64,000 nucleotides of DNA from Abditibacteriaceae bacterium (GCA_019239895.1 JAFAZH010000041.1:1-64000); one strand, 5' to 3'. Numbered from the stretch's first letter, positions 53,152 through 62,352 are shown. Notes: generated by a model from the letters alone, not told the origin. Numbers and translations are program-made.

Positions 53152-53529
53152 CTAAGAAAGGGGCGGCCCGCGAATCTTCCGACACCGCGCAAGAGAGGTG
53201 GTCAGACTAAAGAGAAATGGTGTTGGGGTGGTGCAGGTGGAATGAGTAACAGTTTGCAGTGACGGCGAGACTAAATAGGAAGCCGAGTTAGCCGCCCAGT
53301 CGCAGGCAAAACACTCGGTATGATTCGTGGCTTGCTTGGTGGCTGAGGTCAGGATGGAGTGATGGTTGCTCTTAACCTGGGTCGTCTTGGGGACTTTGGA
53401 GAGCGAAGCCCAATCGTGCGAGTGGAAACCATCACTGGCAACGCTAAAGACCAGATAAGGCAGGAGCCATAGCAACAGCCACGGCCTGCACTTTTTGAGT
53501 GAATCTTCTGGTCTTAACAACGTGAACAT
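53152..53529 (-). CDS. Small DUF2946-like Cys-containing envelope protein
   Basis: A 125-residue protein with an N-terminal membrane helix (WLLLWLLPYLVFSVAS) and a C-terminal RGPPLS ending. A conserved-looking HTECFACDW motif lies in the middle. The C-terminal R-G-P-P is characteristic of DUF2946-type proteins that often neighbour TonB receptors and metal genes. A second protein with the same ending is encoded at 59255. Its function is unknown. It is divergent from the beta-barrel gene at 53772. Confidence 0.6.
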   Translation of the reverse strand: MFTLLRPEDSLKKCRPWLLLWLLPYLVFSVASDGFHSHDWASLSKVPKTTQVKSNHHSILTSATKQATNHTECFACDWAANSASYLVSPSLQTVTHSTCTTPTPFLFSLTTSLARCRKIRGPPLS

Positions 53530-53682
53530 AGAAACTTAATGAGCGTGCTTTCTGTTAAGCTCTGCAAGAGAGCTTTGACAGCGTGATTATAAACAAACGA
53601 TTAGCGGGCCGTCAAGATGCCTTAATTTATCAAGATAGGGTCAAGATGCCGCTTAAAATAACCCTGCATCAGCTTCCTACTA

Positions 53683-53711
53683 TTGACAATGTGGGGGCCA
53701 AAATATATCTT
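53683..53711 (+). promoter_or_regulatory. Sigma-70-like promoter for the barrel gene
   Basis: TTGACA (53683-53688), a 17-bp spacer, then TATCTT (53706-53711), with an AGGAG ribosome site at about 53758 before ATG 53772. Confidence 0.55.
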
Positions 53712-53771
53712 GCTTGTCACATATTGCCGTAATCGCTGCGAATAAAGACTTTAATACAGGAGCGCATTTTT

Positions 53772-54500
53772 ATGCCCATTCAACTTTCGCTGGCCGCATC
53801 GAAGTCATTCAAACAAGCCGTGCTAACGTTAGTTGCTGTAACCTCGGTTGTCCCGGCTTTTGCCACCACCAAGGGTTTTAATCAAATTGTAACTCCCGAT
53901 ATTCAGCCGGAAGGTGTCCTCTCGATCAGCTTTCAGGAGCAGCATCCTCAAATCGGCAACAAGACACAGATTCAAACCGAACTCGGTGTCACCCGTAACT
54001 TTGAGGTGGCGGTTTTTCAAGGCTTTTCGCCACCCACGCAAATCTTAGGAGCCGAATTAGGATTATTGCAGCACGGGCCGTATTTGCTATCTACAGGCTT
54101 TGTAAATGCGACCTCGCACGGCGGCAAAGCCCAGCCCTTTCTGGAAGGTGGCTACTACGCTAAAAAAGATAAATTTGTCATCGGGGCCATCCGCGTGCCG
54201 GGGCAGACGCAGGCTCTTTTAGGCTATGCCCATACGCTCAATCCTAAACTGGCTCTTTCCGCGGATTACCAGAGCGGTGGAGGGAACTCTAAGACAGTGG
54301 GCTTCACCTATAACTTTACCCCTAACATCTCACTCAATCCGGCCCTCTATTTCACCAATGATAAGCCCCGCCACGTTTATGGCTACGCCGTTTTGACTTT
54401 TAACATCCAGGTGTTCAAAGGACACAACAATGGCAACCCGGAGCCTGCCAGCCAGCCGGGAACCAGTCAGCCCAATCAGCCACCCCAACCAGGCCATTAA
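53772..54500 (+). CDS. Exported beta-barrel-like protein, unknown
   Basis: A 242-residue protein with a signal peptide (about 1-32, AFATT). The mature part consists of alternating beta strands, such as VLSISFQEQHP, ELGVTRNFEVAVFQGFSP and LALSADYQSGGGNSKTVGFTYNF, typical of small outer-membrane barrels. A proline-rich tail (PASQPGTSQPNQPP) ends it. I do not recognise a family. It sits between the zinc cluster and the TonB-receptor operon and is followed by a strong terminator, so it is monocistronic. Confidence 0.65.
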   Translation: MPIQLSLAASKSFKQAVLTLVAVTSVVPAFATTKGFNQIVTPDIQPEGVLSISFQEQHPQIGNKTQIQTELGVTRNFEVAVFQGFSPPTQILGAELGLLQHGPYLLSTGFVNATSHGGKAQPFLEGGYYAKKDKFVIGAIRVPGQTQALLGYAHTLNPKLALSADYQSGGGNSKTVGFTYNFTPNISLNPALYFTNDKPRHVYGYAVLTFNIQVFKGHNNGNPEPASQPGTSQPNQPPQPGH

Positions 54501-54524
54501 GTTAAGCTGCTGAAATCCAGTTGC

Positions 54525-54568
54525 ATATAAAAGAGACCCGCTAATGAAGTAGCGGGTCTCTTTTATAT
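54525..54568 (+). terminator. Strong intrinsic terminator
   Basis: A perfect 18-bp stem (ATATAAAAGAGACCCGCT/AGCGGGTCTCTTTTATAT) with an 8-nt loop, 24 bp after the barrel gene. A GC core followed by TTTTATAT makes a good terminator. Confidence 0.85.
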
Positions 54569-54599
54569 GGGAAATCATATGCGTTCTTCATGCATTAGT

Positions 54600-54646
54600 T
54601 TGACAGCACCAAAGAATCGTGTTACGATTCCGGGATATCGTAACAT
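54600..54646 (+). promoter_or_regulatory. TonB-receptor promoter with overlapping NikR box
   Basis: TTGACA (54600-54605), a 17-bp spacer and TACGAT (54623-54628). GTGTTAC-N14-GTAACAT covers 54619-54646; within it TGTTACGAT and ATCGTAACA form a perfect 9-bp dyad. The box starts 19 bp after the first base of the -35 element, exactly as at nikR. Confidence 0.75.
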
Positions 54647-54669
54647 CAATAGTGCGAGAGGATTAATCT

Positions 54670-56913
54670 ATGAAGCGAATGCCAAGATGTTCGGTGCAGC
54701 CCGCATTATGCCTCGTTAGTGCCTTACTATGTTGTAGTTCGGCTATGCCTGTCCGTGCGCAAGGAGTTGACGCTCAAGTAGATAACCCGAACCAGAGTAA
54801 CACGACTACTGATAAGAGTAATACTAAGCCACTGCCTACTGCACCTGGGACAGATAAGCCTAAACAGGCCACTCCAAATCCCAATACTGCTCAACCCGAT
54901 ACAACCAAAACTGCCCCTGAAGTGGAAACGATGAATGAGATTGTGGTCACGGAACGGTCTAATAACCTCGTGGGCACGGCGGATTCGGCCTCGCAGGGCA
55001 CCGTGGGGGCGCAGGAGCTTAAACAACGGCCTATTTTGCGGCCTGGCGAATTGTTGGAAACCGTGCCCGGTGTGATTATCTCGCAGCACAGTGGCAGTGG
55101 TAAGGCGAATCAATATTATCTGCGCGGCTTTAATCTCGACCACGGCACCGACCTCGCCATTTTTGTGGATGGAATGCCAGTGAATATGCCGACCCATGCT
55201 CATGGGCAGGGCTATAGCGACCTCAACTTTCTGATTCCTGAACTCATTTCTGGCATTGAATATCGCAAAGGTTCTTATAATGCCGATCAAGGTGACTTCT
55301 CCGCTGCGGGCACTATTAACATTTCCTATGCTAATCGGTTAACTCATGGCCCGGCGGAAGTGAGTCTGGGCAACTTTGGCGAACGTCGTTTATTGCTGAC
55401 TGGGGAGCCAGCCAATAGCAAGCTGATTTATGGCTTAGAGTTGTTTCACTACGATGGCCCGTGGGTGCTGCCAGAGAATTATCGCAAAGCCAATGGCATC
55501 CTGCGCTATGTGCGGGGTAATGAGAAGAACCAATTGACTCTAACGGGCATGGGCTATAACGGTAATTGGAACTCAACTGACCAGGTGCCATTGCGTGCCA
55601 TCAATAGTGGTTTAATTGATCGCTTTGGGGCGATTGACCCAACGGATGGTGGCCACAGTCATCGTTACAGCCTTTCGAGTCAATGGCGGCATCAAGGCCA
55701 TAATGCTACCACCAACATCAATGCCTATGCCATTGATTACAAGCTAAACCTCTTTTCCGACTTCACTTATTTTTTAGATCATCCTGAAACCAACCCGCCA
55801 GGAATGCAGGGGGATCAATTCGAGCAAGCTGATAACCGGCGCGTTTATGGCTTTACTGCCGCGCATACTCTCACCTCGCGCCTGGGACAGCGACCAATGG
55901 ATAACACCTTTGGTTTTCAACTACGCTACGACGACATTAAGCCCGTTGGTCTCTATGATACCGAGGCTCGTCAGGTATTCGACATTGTGCGCCAGGATAA
56001 AGTTAAAGAAACCAGCGCCGCCCCTTACTTCGAGAACCGTATTCGTTGGACGCCGCACTTACGCACTACAGCGGGCCTCCGTTATGACCACTACAACTTT
56101 AACGTCAACAGCAGCATTCCAGCTAATTCGGGCACAGCGCATGATGCGATTGTTAGCCCGAAGTTTGGTCTGGCTTTTGGCCCTTTCAAGAAAACGGACT
56201 ATTACTTTAACCTGGCGCAAGGTTTTCACTCGAATGATGCACGCGGCACGACGATTTCCCTCGACCCGACGACCAGAACGCCCGTTGGCCGCGTAACGCC
56301 TTTAGTGAGGGCCAATGAAGCGGAGATCGGCGTCCGCACAGCCGCGATTAAGAACCTGCAAAGCACCCTATCTCTGTGGACGCTAAAGTTCGATTCTGAA
56401 TTGTTGTTTACGGGTGATGCGGGCACGACGGAACCTAGCCGCCCCAGCCAGCGCAACGGCATTGAGTTTTCTAACTACTACACGCCTTCGCGCTTTGTGA
56501 CAGTAGATGCCGACTTTGCTTATTCCAAAGCGCGTTTTACCGATCAAGACCCGGTGGGCAATCACATTCCGGGTGCCATCGAAGGCGTTTTTGCGGCGGG
56601 TATTGCCTATGAAAAGCCGACGGGCTTCCTGGGCAGCTTACGCCTGCGCTATTTCGGGCCGCGCCCGCTCATTGAAGACAACAGCGTGCGCTCTAAGTCT
56701 TCCACCCTGGTTAATGGACGCATCGGCTACAAATTGCGCAATAATGTGCGCTTAGGGATAGATGTTTTTAACATCTTTAATGCGAAAGTGAGTGATATTG
56801 ATTATTACTATGCCTCGCGCCTGCCGGGGGAGCCGAAAGATGGTGTGAACGATGTTCACACCCATCCAGCGGAATCGCGCTCCGTACGTTTTGGCGTAAC
56901 GCGGGAATTTTGA
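54670..56913 (+). CDS. TonB-dependent outer-membrane receptor, probable nickel transporter
   Basis: A 747-residue protein. It has a signal peptide (about 1-31), then a Pro/Thr-rich linker and a probable TonB box (NEIVVTE, about 90). The plug domain has LETVPGVIISQHSGSGKANQYYLRGFNL type motifs (about 130-155) and AIFVDGMPVNMPTHAHGQGYSDLNF. A 22-strand barrel ends with FGVTREF. The THAHGQG motif and an HTHPAESRS C-terminal loop supply histidines near the surface. The promoter carries a perfect-dyad NikR box, so nickel or a nickel chelate is the expected substrate (inference). It heads a run of co-directional genes including tonB. Confidence 0.88.
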   Translation: MKRMPRCSVQPALCLVSALLCCSSAMPVRAQGVDAQVDNPNQSNTTTDKSNTKPLPTAPGTDKPKQATPNPNTAQPDTTKTAPEVETMNEIVVTERSNNLVGTADSASQGTVGAQELKQRPILRPGELLETVPGVIISQHSGSGKANQYYLRGFNLDHGTDLAIFVDGMPVNMPTHAHGQGYSDLNFLIPELISGIEYRKGSYNADQGDFSAAGTINISYANRLTHGPAEVSLGNFGERRLLLTGEPANSKLIYGLELFHYDGPWVLPENYRKANGILRYVRGNEKNQLTLTGMGYNGNWNSTDQVPLRAINSGLIDRFGAIDPTDGGHSHRYSLSSQWRHQGHNATTNINAYAIDYKLNLFSDFTYFLDHPETNPPGMQGDQFEQADNRRVYGFTAAHTLTSRLGQRPMDNTFGFQLRYDDIKPVGLYDTEARQVFDIVRQDKVKETSAAPYFENRIRWTPHLRTTAGLRYDHYNFNVNSSIPANSGTAHDAIVSPKFGLAFGPFKKTDYYFNLAQGFHSNDARGTTISLDPTTRTPVGRVTPLVRANEAEIGVRTAAIKNLQSTLSLWTLKFDSELLFTGDAGTTEPSRPSQRNGIEFSNYYTPSRFVTVDADFAYSKARFTDQDPVGNHIPGAIEGVFAAGIAYEKPTGFLGSLRLRYFGPRPLIEDNSVRSKSSTLVNGRIGYKLRNNVRLGIDVFNIFNAKVSDIDYYYASRLPGEPKDGVNDVHTHPAESRSVRFGVTREF

Positions 56914-57029
56914 GCGGCCACAGCATGGCAGATTCTTCTACTAACATGCTAATCATTTGCCCTGAAGCTTGAGGTACACTGAAGTTTGTCGTGCTCCTAT
57001 CAAGGCGAAGTTTGGAATAGGATTTTTTT

Positions 57030-57689
57030 ATGAATAGGTCACTCTCCTGGTTGGCGACCCGCCCGGTGGTTTGGGCGTTGGCTTCAATGTCCTTTGCCTG
57101 CCTGCTAGGGCAATTTTATAACCTGTGGTCTATGCGCTTCTTTGCCTGTTCTGTGTTACCCATTGCTACGGCGCTCCTGGCTTATGTGGCTTATGCGACT
57201 CGACAGCAGCCCGATCGCGGCGAGGAAGCTTATACCTGGATTGTGGAAGGCGCTCTCGGCGGACTCTTTGCGGCTGTGGTATATGATTTGTTCCGTTTGC
57301 CTTTTGTGTTGCATGGCTATCCACTCTTTGGCGTGTTTCCCAAGTTCGGGCAGATGTTGCTGGGAGCCGCCCCAACGGATATGGGTGTAGCGGTTCAAGT
57401 GACAGGTTGGCTTTATCATTTTTCCAATGGCATGGCGCTTGGCATTATGTTCCTGGCGATGGTGCTCCACCCGACACCGCGCAACCTGATATGGGGCGGG
57501 GCACTCTGGGCTGTAGGGGTTGAAACGATGCTGCTGCTGACACCCTATTATTCCTTCTTTCATTTGAAGCTGGATTGGAACACTTTCATTGCGCTGACTC
57601 TCAGCGCCCATTTAATTTTCGGTGTTGCTTTAGGCTTGTGGTGCCGCCGTCGTTTACCCGCTCTTAACCCAACAATAGCAAGGGGTTAA
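57030..57689 (+). CDS. Polytopic membrane protein in the TonB-receptor cluster
   Basis: A 219-residue protein with about five to six helices (e.g. PVVWALASMSFACLLGQFYNLW, FFACSVLPIATALLAYVAY, WIVEGALGGLFAAVVYDLF). Motifs include VYDLFRLPFVLHG and a conserved-looking WLYHFSNGMALGIMF. I do not recognise the family. Gene position between a probable nickel receptor and tonB suggests a metal-uptake role in the inner membrane, for example an alternative permease. It is co-directional with its neighbours and 19 bp ahead of tonB. Confidence 0.65.
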   Translation: MNRSLSWLATRPVVWALASMSFACLLGQFYNLWSMRFFACSVLPIATALLAYVAYATRQQPDRGEEAYTWIVEGALGGLFAAVVYDLFRLPFVLHGYPLFGVFPKFGQMLLGAAPTDMGVAVQVTGWLYHFSNGMALGIMFLAMVLHPTPRNLIWGGALWAVGVETMLLLTPYYSFFHLKLDWNTFIALTLSAHLIFGVALGLWCRRRLPALNPTIARG

Positions 57690-57708
57690 GCAAGTTACTC
57701 ATGGATAG

Positions 57709-59166
57709 ATGCTGGATATGTCGCCTAACCTTGCCAATACTCCGGCCCCGCCAAGCCAACTTGCCCATTCCACTGCGCCAACGAAGTCATCACCACGATT
57801 TTTGATGGTGGCACTAACAGCCTCGTTTTGCCTGCACATCTTCTTCATTGCTATTAGCTCACAGTTGAGTTACCAAGCACCCATACCCAAAGAAGAACAT
57901 TTTATCGAAGTGACACTGGCTCAGCCGGAAGCGAAGAAATCAACGGTTGTGGCAGCGCCTCGCTCTGTTAAGCGAGTGGCGATTAAAGAACCCAAACGAG
58001 CACCACGTTTAGAAGTTAAACCCGCGAATCACACCATACATTTCGCCGCCTCGAAGCCGTTTATAGAGACAAAATCGCAGCCCATTATAAAACCTACTAA
58101 TCCTAAAGTTTCTGTGCCTGCCAAGCCGTCTGCGCCAGTTGAACACCAGACAGCAGACCATGCCGCAATGGAAGACACGAACCGCACTGCATCTAACCCC
58201 GCTGCCCCTGGACGCCAGCGCACAGCGCATACCCGTGTTGCCGAACACCTGCCCGATGAGCCGAATAATGCAGCTAATCACTTCACGACGCCTAACCCAG
58301 CCTTACCTAATCCGCCAATTTCGCCACGCACTCAGGGGGCACGCAATCACGAGGCAATGGAATTAGCAACTGGCAATGACAATAGCCGTGAACCACAGAG
58401 CGATAGTAATCACTCACACAGTAGCTTGCATTATGGAGGACGCCATACAAGCGAGCAGCCATTCGCTGGGGATGAGTCTCAAGGTGCGGAAAGCCCTTCC
58501 AACAGTAGTTCAAGTGGGAGATCAAACCAAGTCGGGCCAGGACACACCACGCAAGGCAGTGCTGAGGGACACGACTCGTTGCCAGAGAATGATGAGGGTG
58601 ATACTACAAACTATGACGGGTTTAGCCACAGTGCAGGTTTGCCCGATAATACTGTCCCCAGCGATACTGTTGCGCCAACTACCAAAACAGAGGCGCAGAA
58701 ACATATCAATAGCGACGAGGCAGGCGGGTCAGAGGAAAATAAAAACCAACAGACGCCCACCAATGATCGTGGCCACAAAAAACATCGCCAGCGTATGGCT
58801 GACAATCCTTTTGGGGACTTAATTCAGCCAGCAGATAGGACACCGCGCAATGTAAAATCCAAAAATACAGAATCTGAGCCGAAGGAGAACCTGAAACGCA
58901 CCAAAGCAAGATTACTTAGCTCGCCGACTCCAGAGTACCCTGAAGCGGCCCGCCGTCAGGGATTGGAAGGGGTTGTCCACTTACTTTTGCAGGTGAACGA
59001 GCAGGGCACCGTGGACGATGTGCAAATTACCCAAGGTTCTGGCCACGACAGTTTAGACCAGGCCGCTGTGGATGTAGCGCGTAACTGGAAGTTCGCGCCA
59101 GCTCGTCTGGGCAACACAGCCATAGCAACAAAGGTTGCTATCCCTGTTAGATTTCGTCTGGAATAA
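57709..59166 (+). CDS. tonB: TonB family energy-transducing protein
   Basis: 485 residues. A single N-terminal membrane helix (FLMVALTASFCLHIFFIAIS, about 30-50) leads into a long, polar, Ser/Asn/Pro/His-rich periplasmic region (about 60-395). A C-terminal TonB domain follows (about 400-485): SPTPEYPEAARRQGLEGVVHL, DSLDQAAVDVARNWKFAPA and VAIPVRFRLE. The family is usually 220-280 residues, so the linker is unusually long. No exbB or exbD genes are in the window; they must be elsewhere. It presumably energises the receptor encoded two genes upstream. Confidence 0.88.
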   Translation: MLDMSPNLANTPAPPSQLAHSTAPTKSSPRFLMVALTASFCLHIFFIAISSQLSYQAPIPKEEHFIEVTLAQPEAKKSTVVAAPRSVKRVAIKEPKRAPRLEVKPANHTIHFAASKPFIETKSQPIIKPTNPKVSVPAKPSAPVEHQTADHAAMEDTNRTASNPAAPGRQRTAHTRVAEHLPDEPNNAANHFTTPNPALPNPPISPRTQGARNHEAMELATGNDNSREPQSDSNHSHSSLHYGGRHTSEQPFAGDESQGAESPSNSSSSGRSNQVGPGHTTQGSAEGHDSLPENDEGDTTNYDGFSHSAGLPDNTVPSDTVAPTTKTEAQKHINSDEAGGSEENKNQQTPTNDRGHKKHRQRMADNPFGDLIQPADRTPRNVKSKNTESEPKENLKRTKARLLSSPTPEYPEAARRQGLEGVVHLLLQVNEQGTVDDVQITQGSGHDSLDQAAVDVARNWKFAPARLGNTAIATKVAIPVRFRLE

Positions 59167-59254
59167 TGGATAGGAAGCACAAAGTAATTCCTGGACACTA
59201 ATAAAAGCGGCCCGCTCGACACAAATCTTCAAAATTCAGTAAAATGAAGTTGCG

Positions 59255-59701
59255 ATGTATGCAGCAGCACTAAGACAGCGGGGTTCCTCTCGCTTTTCGA
59301 CGCCTCTGGCACGACTGGCCATTGTTCTACTGGCAGTGTTGCAGTTCGTCGCCCCGACCTGGCACGTCTGCGAGTTGGGCGGGTCTTCTTGCTGCGAACA
59401 TCAACTCACTACGCAATCGTTACCCTCTATAACAGGACTTACGGCAACGTGTGGGCGCTGCACAGAGCGTAAAGGCGCAGTCTCTGGCCGCATCGTGCAG
59501 GCGCGGGATAACTGTCCGTTTACCGGCACCTGTCTGGCCCGCTTGCTGGAATCCATGCCAGGTAGTTTCTTCGCGCTGCCAACGCTGCTGCTGCCTGTTG
59601 CCACCCGCTATTTATCGGTTCTTACGCCCAGCACTCTTTGCAGTGTAGTGGCGCTGCCGCAACCGCCAGTGCGCGGCCCTCCTGTTTTGGCTTTTTCCTA
59701 A
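59255..59701 (+). CDS. DUF2946-like Cys-rich envelope protein
   Basis: A 148-residue protein with a signal or membrane helix (LARLAIVLLAVLQFVAPTWHVC). Cysteine clusters CELGGSSCCEH, TCGRCTERK and CPFTGTCLARL follow, and the C-terminus ends VRGPPVLAFS. The R-G-P-P ending is the DUF2946 hallmark and is shared with the protein at 53152. Cys and His are plausible metal ligands. It lies between tonB and an HMA-like protein gene. Function is unknown, but the setting suggests periplasmic metal handling. Confidence 0.65.
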   Translation: MYAAALRQRGSSRFSTPLARLAIVLLAVLQFVAPTWHVCELGGSSCCEHQLTTQSLPSITGLTATCGRCTERKGAVSGRIVQARDNCPFTGTCLARLLESMPGSFFALPTLLLPVATRYLSVLTPSTLCSVVALPQPPVRGPPVLAFS

Positions 59702-59859
59702 TTTCGCTTCACATCAATTCTTCCCGCCATCTTCTCGTTACTTTATTACGAGTAGCAGTTGGTGTTTGCGGTGCTACTTGTGAATCTGTTCCATTGCTGA
59801 ATGCAGCGTTGTCTCTGTATTTAACAATTCTCTTAAAACCCAAAATCAGGAGTTAAACC

Positions 59860-60396
59860 ATGAAAATTTTGCAGCCTTTTACCCGGCGTGGCGTTGTCTC
59901 CATACTGGTCACACTTTTAATGTTAGCGTTGCTCGTCTGCCCTCTGCTCAAGCGTGCTGATGCCGATACAACAACGGCTACCCCGCACACCTTTTCTTTC
60001 AATGTGCCCTCTTCCTGCACCTGTGCCTCCTGTTCTTTCGAGGTGCATCGTACAGTTAAGAAATTTGAAGGGGTATTCAAGACGGCCCTTTCCGTCCGTG
60101 ACCGTCGGCTTGATGTGACCTTTGATGAAGCCAAACATCCCCTTTCCGCGTTGGCCAATCTTATTGCTCATCTGGATTTAGGGAAAGATAGTGCGCTGCT
60201 CTGGCCTCTGCCACCAGGGGTGGATACCAATAAAGCGTTAGCGGCGTTAGGGCAAGTCCCTGGCGTGCATACCGCCAAGCTTGATCCCAAAACGCACCTG
60301 GCGCAAATAACTTTTAATGCCGCTAAAGATGACCCGACGGTAACGGCTACGCAACTCAAAGATGCAGTGAATGGAGTTGCCCATGCGGATCATTAA
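59860..60396 (+). CDS. Exported HMA-like heavy-metal-associated protein
   Basis: A 178-residue protein. After an N-terminal signal helix (SILVTLLMLALLVCPLL), residues about 45-105 form an HMA-type ferredoxin fold with a CTCASCSFEVHRTVKKFEG metal-binding motif. The second half (about 115-175, KALAALGQVPGVHTAKLDPKTHLAQITF) resembles an HMA repeat without cysteines. It would act in the periplasm as a metallochaperone. It overlaps the next gene and is near a TonB receptor with a NikR box, so nickel or copper handling is conceivable. Confidence 0.75.
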   Translation: MKILQPFTRRGVVSILVTLLMLALLVCPLLKRADADTTTATPHTFSFNVPSSCTCASCSFEVHRTVKKFEGVFKTALSVRDRRLDVTFDEAKHPLSALANLIAHLDLGKDSALLWPLPPGVDTNKALAALGQVPGVHTAKLDPKTHLAQITFNAAKDDPTVTATQLKDAVNGVAHADH

Positions 60397-61108
60397 GGGA
60401 ATCTGGGGGGCGACGCTCACCATAGGCTTAACGCTTATGTTAGCGGCAGGGCCAGCCCTAGCACATCATGGTAAGGATTTCTTATTGCTGGAGACTGATG
60501 ATATGCCCGAACCCGGCACCGTTTATTTGCTGGGTTCAGTGGATACGAATCTTGATCCTGATGGCACGCGCTCAACGGAGATTACTCCAGGTTTACTGTT
60601 TGGTAACAATAAATGGGCCTTCGAGCCGCACTTTCATTTAGATAGCACGAAGGATGAAAAGCTGCATTATGATGCGACGGCGATGGAAGTGCGCTATCGC
60701 ATCGGCAATATCGGGCGTTCCGAGTGGCGGGCGGCAGTATCGGGTGAAGTGGAAGTGCCTAGAGCCAGCGATGCGCATAGCGATGGCCTGGCCCGGCTTG
60801 ACTTTGTACGCACTTATCCTAACGCTTTGGTCGCTATCAACTTGCTGGTGGGGCGTGAATTTTCGCATGAGGCCCGTAATGATTACAGTATGGGATTGGG
60901 TGTCTTAACGCCGATCTCTAATACGGCCAGGGTTGGCGTCGAAGTTTTATCACGCTTTCCGGTGCGCGATGGCCTAGAGATTGTGCCAGGTTACTACACG
61001 CAACTTGGCAAGTCGGGCGCAATGGGTTTCAAGGTAGGCGTCGGTTATTACCACTCGCAAGCCCGCAATGCGGGGACGTTGCATGTGCAACTTACTCAGC
61101 GGTTTTGA
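60383..61108 (+). CDS. Exported beta-barrel-like protein, unknown
   Basis: A 241-residue protein from ATG 60383 (MRIIKGIWGAT), chosen over ATG 60371 because it gives a cleaner signal peptide (cleavage after PALAHH region). The mature part shows alternating beta strands and ends VGYYHSQARNAGTLHVQLTQRF, with the C-terminal Phe typical of outer-membrane barrels. HHGKDFLL at the mature N-terminus could bind a metal. It overlaps the HMA-like gene by 14 bp and ends by overlapping the convergent LacI gene by 17 bp. Confidence 0.7.
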   Translation: MRIIKGIWGATLTIGLTLMLAAGPALAHHGKDFLLLETDDMPEPGTVYLLGSVDTNLDPDGTRSTEITPGLLFGNNKWAFEPHFHLDSTKDEKLHYDATAMEVRYRIGNIGRSEWRAAVSGEVEVPRASDAHSDGLARLDFVRTYPNALVAINLLVGREFSHEARNDYSMGLGVLTPISNTARVGVEVLSRFPVRDGLEIVPGYYTQLGKSGAMGFKVGVGYYHSQARNAGTLHVQLTQRF

Positions 61109-62246
61109 AAGAGTTGATACCTGCTGATGTAGACTTCTTAATGGTCGCTACGCTGGCGCGTTTAATGAGGGTGCCGGGAAAGGCGATGCGGACGGGGTCA
61201 CGGCCTTCATTAACAATTTGATTGAGTAACACTTCAGCCGCCTTGGCCCCAATTTCTACAATAGGCTGTCGAATGGTGGTTAATGGCGGTTGGGTGAGGC
61301 AAGCTTCATTAATGTCATCAAAGCCAATTAAGGAAACATCTTCCGGCACGCGCTTATCCGCGTCACGCAACGCTTCCAGCGCACCCATTGCTATCAGGTC
61401 GCTGCCACACATAAAAGCGGTTAGAGCAGGCTCCACTTTGAGGAGCTGTTGCGCCCCTTTATGGCCTGCGAGTGGCACATACTCGTGGCCCGCGAAAACC
61501 CAACTTTTTGCCGGGTTTAAGCCTGCATCTGTCATAGCCTGGCGGTAAGCGCGTTCACGGTCTCTGGCGCTACGTTGCTGCAAGGGGCCGCCAATTAAGC
61601 CGATGCGCCGATGGCCTAATTCTAAGAGCCATTGAGTCGCCTCATAAAATGGTGTGAAATCATCCACGCCTACATAAGAGAGGGGAGCTTCCACTAAGTT
61701 GCCGACGCTCACGGTAGGCAACCAACTGTTCTCAGCCCATTTCGTAAAGGGGCTATCATCCGTCAGCGTCAGCAAGGCTATGCCATCTACCGACCCATCC
61801 GCGAGGCGTGCCATACTGCGCTCTGCTTCTTGCTCGTCTATGTAGATAATTTTGATCTGATAATCATGGTGTCGCGCATAGTCGAGAAACCCGCTTAAAA
61901 TGCGACTGAGATAAAAATTGTTGAACAGGTCGGCACGCCAATGCGCGGCAAAGCCCAGGGTATGAGTGCGCCGCCGCACTAAACTGCGTGCGCTATGATT
62001 CGGGCGATAACCTAATGTTTTAACTGCTGCTAAAACTTTTTCTGCGGTACTTGGCGCGTAGAGTGTATCTTTGGCATCCAGCACATTGGACACAGTAGCA
62101 ATAGACACATTCGCTAACGCTGCCACATCGCGGATGGTCGGTGCATGACGTTTACGAGAGGTTGCAGAACGTCGTGATGCAGCGGACTTTGCTGCACTGC
62201 CTGGTTGGATTTTATTCGTTTCTGCTGTGCTCTGTTTTCTGACCAC
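61092..62246 (-). CDS. LacI family transcriptional regulator
   Basis: A 384-residue repressor. A basic N-terminal extension (about 1-35) precedes the LacI helix-turn-helix (PTIRDVAALANVSIATVSNVL) and hinge (TLGYRPNHSARSL). The periplasmic-binding-like effector domain carries GLIGGPLQQRSARDRERAYRQAM, FMCGSDLIAMGALEAL and LIGFDDINEACLTQPPLTTI. The effector is presumably a sugar. It is divergent from the DUF4091-type gene, which it likely controls. The N-terminal extension could be shortened if an internal start is used. Confidence 0.9.
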   Translation of the reverse strand: MVRKQSTAETNKIQPGSAAKSAASRRSATSRKRHAPTIRDVAALANVSIATVSNVLDAKDTLYAPSTAEKVLAAVKTLGYRPNHSARSLVRRRTHTLGFAAHWRADLFNNFYLSRILSGFLDYARHHDYQIKIIYIDEQEAERSMARLADGSVDGIALLTLTDDSPFTKWAENSWLPTVSVGNLVEAPLSYVGVDDFTPFYEATQWLLELGHRRIGLIGGPLQQRSARDRERAYRQAMTDAGLNPAKSWVFAGHEYVPLAGHKGAQQLLKVEPALTAFMCGSDLIAMGALEALRDADKRVPEDVSLIGFDDINEACLTQPPLTTIRQPIVEIGAKAAEVLLNQIVNEGRDPVRIAFPGTLIKRASVATIKKSTSAGINSFKTAE

Positions 62247-62352
62247 ATTTATCCCTTGCAGTGGGTTCTGTCGCTATGCCTATAGCCCTGTCCCACTGCA
62301 TTTCCTAAACTGGTTTATATTCCGAAAACTCCAGTTTGCCAGGAAGCCTATA

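Noticed and set aside
53010..53192. Sixty-residue minus-strand ORF downstream of the 53152 gene
   Set aside because: It overlaps that gene's end, has no ribosome site I can support and no recognisable domain.
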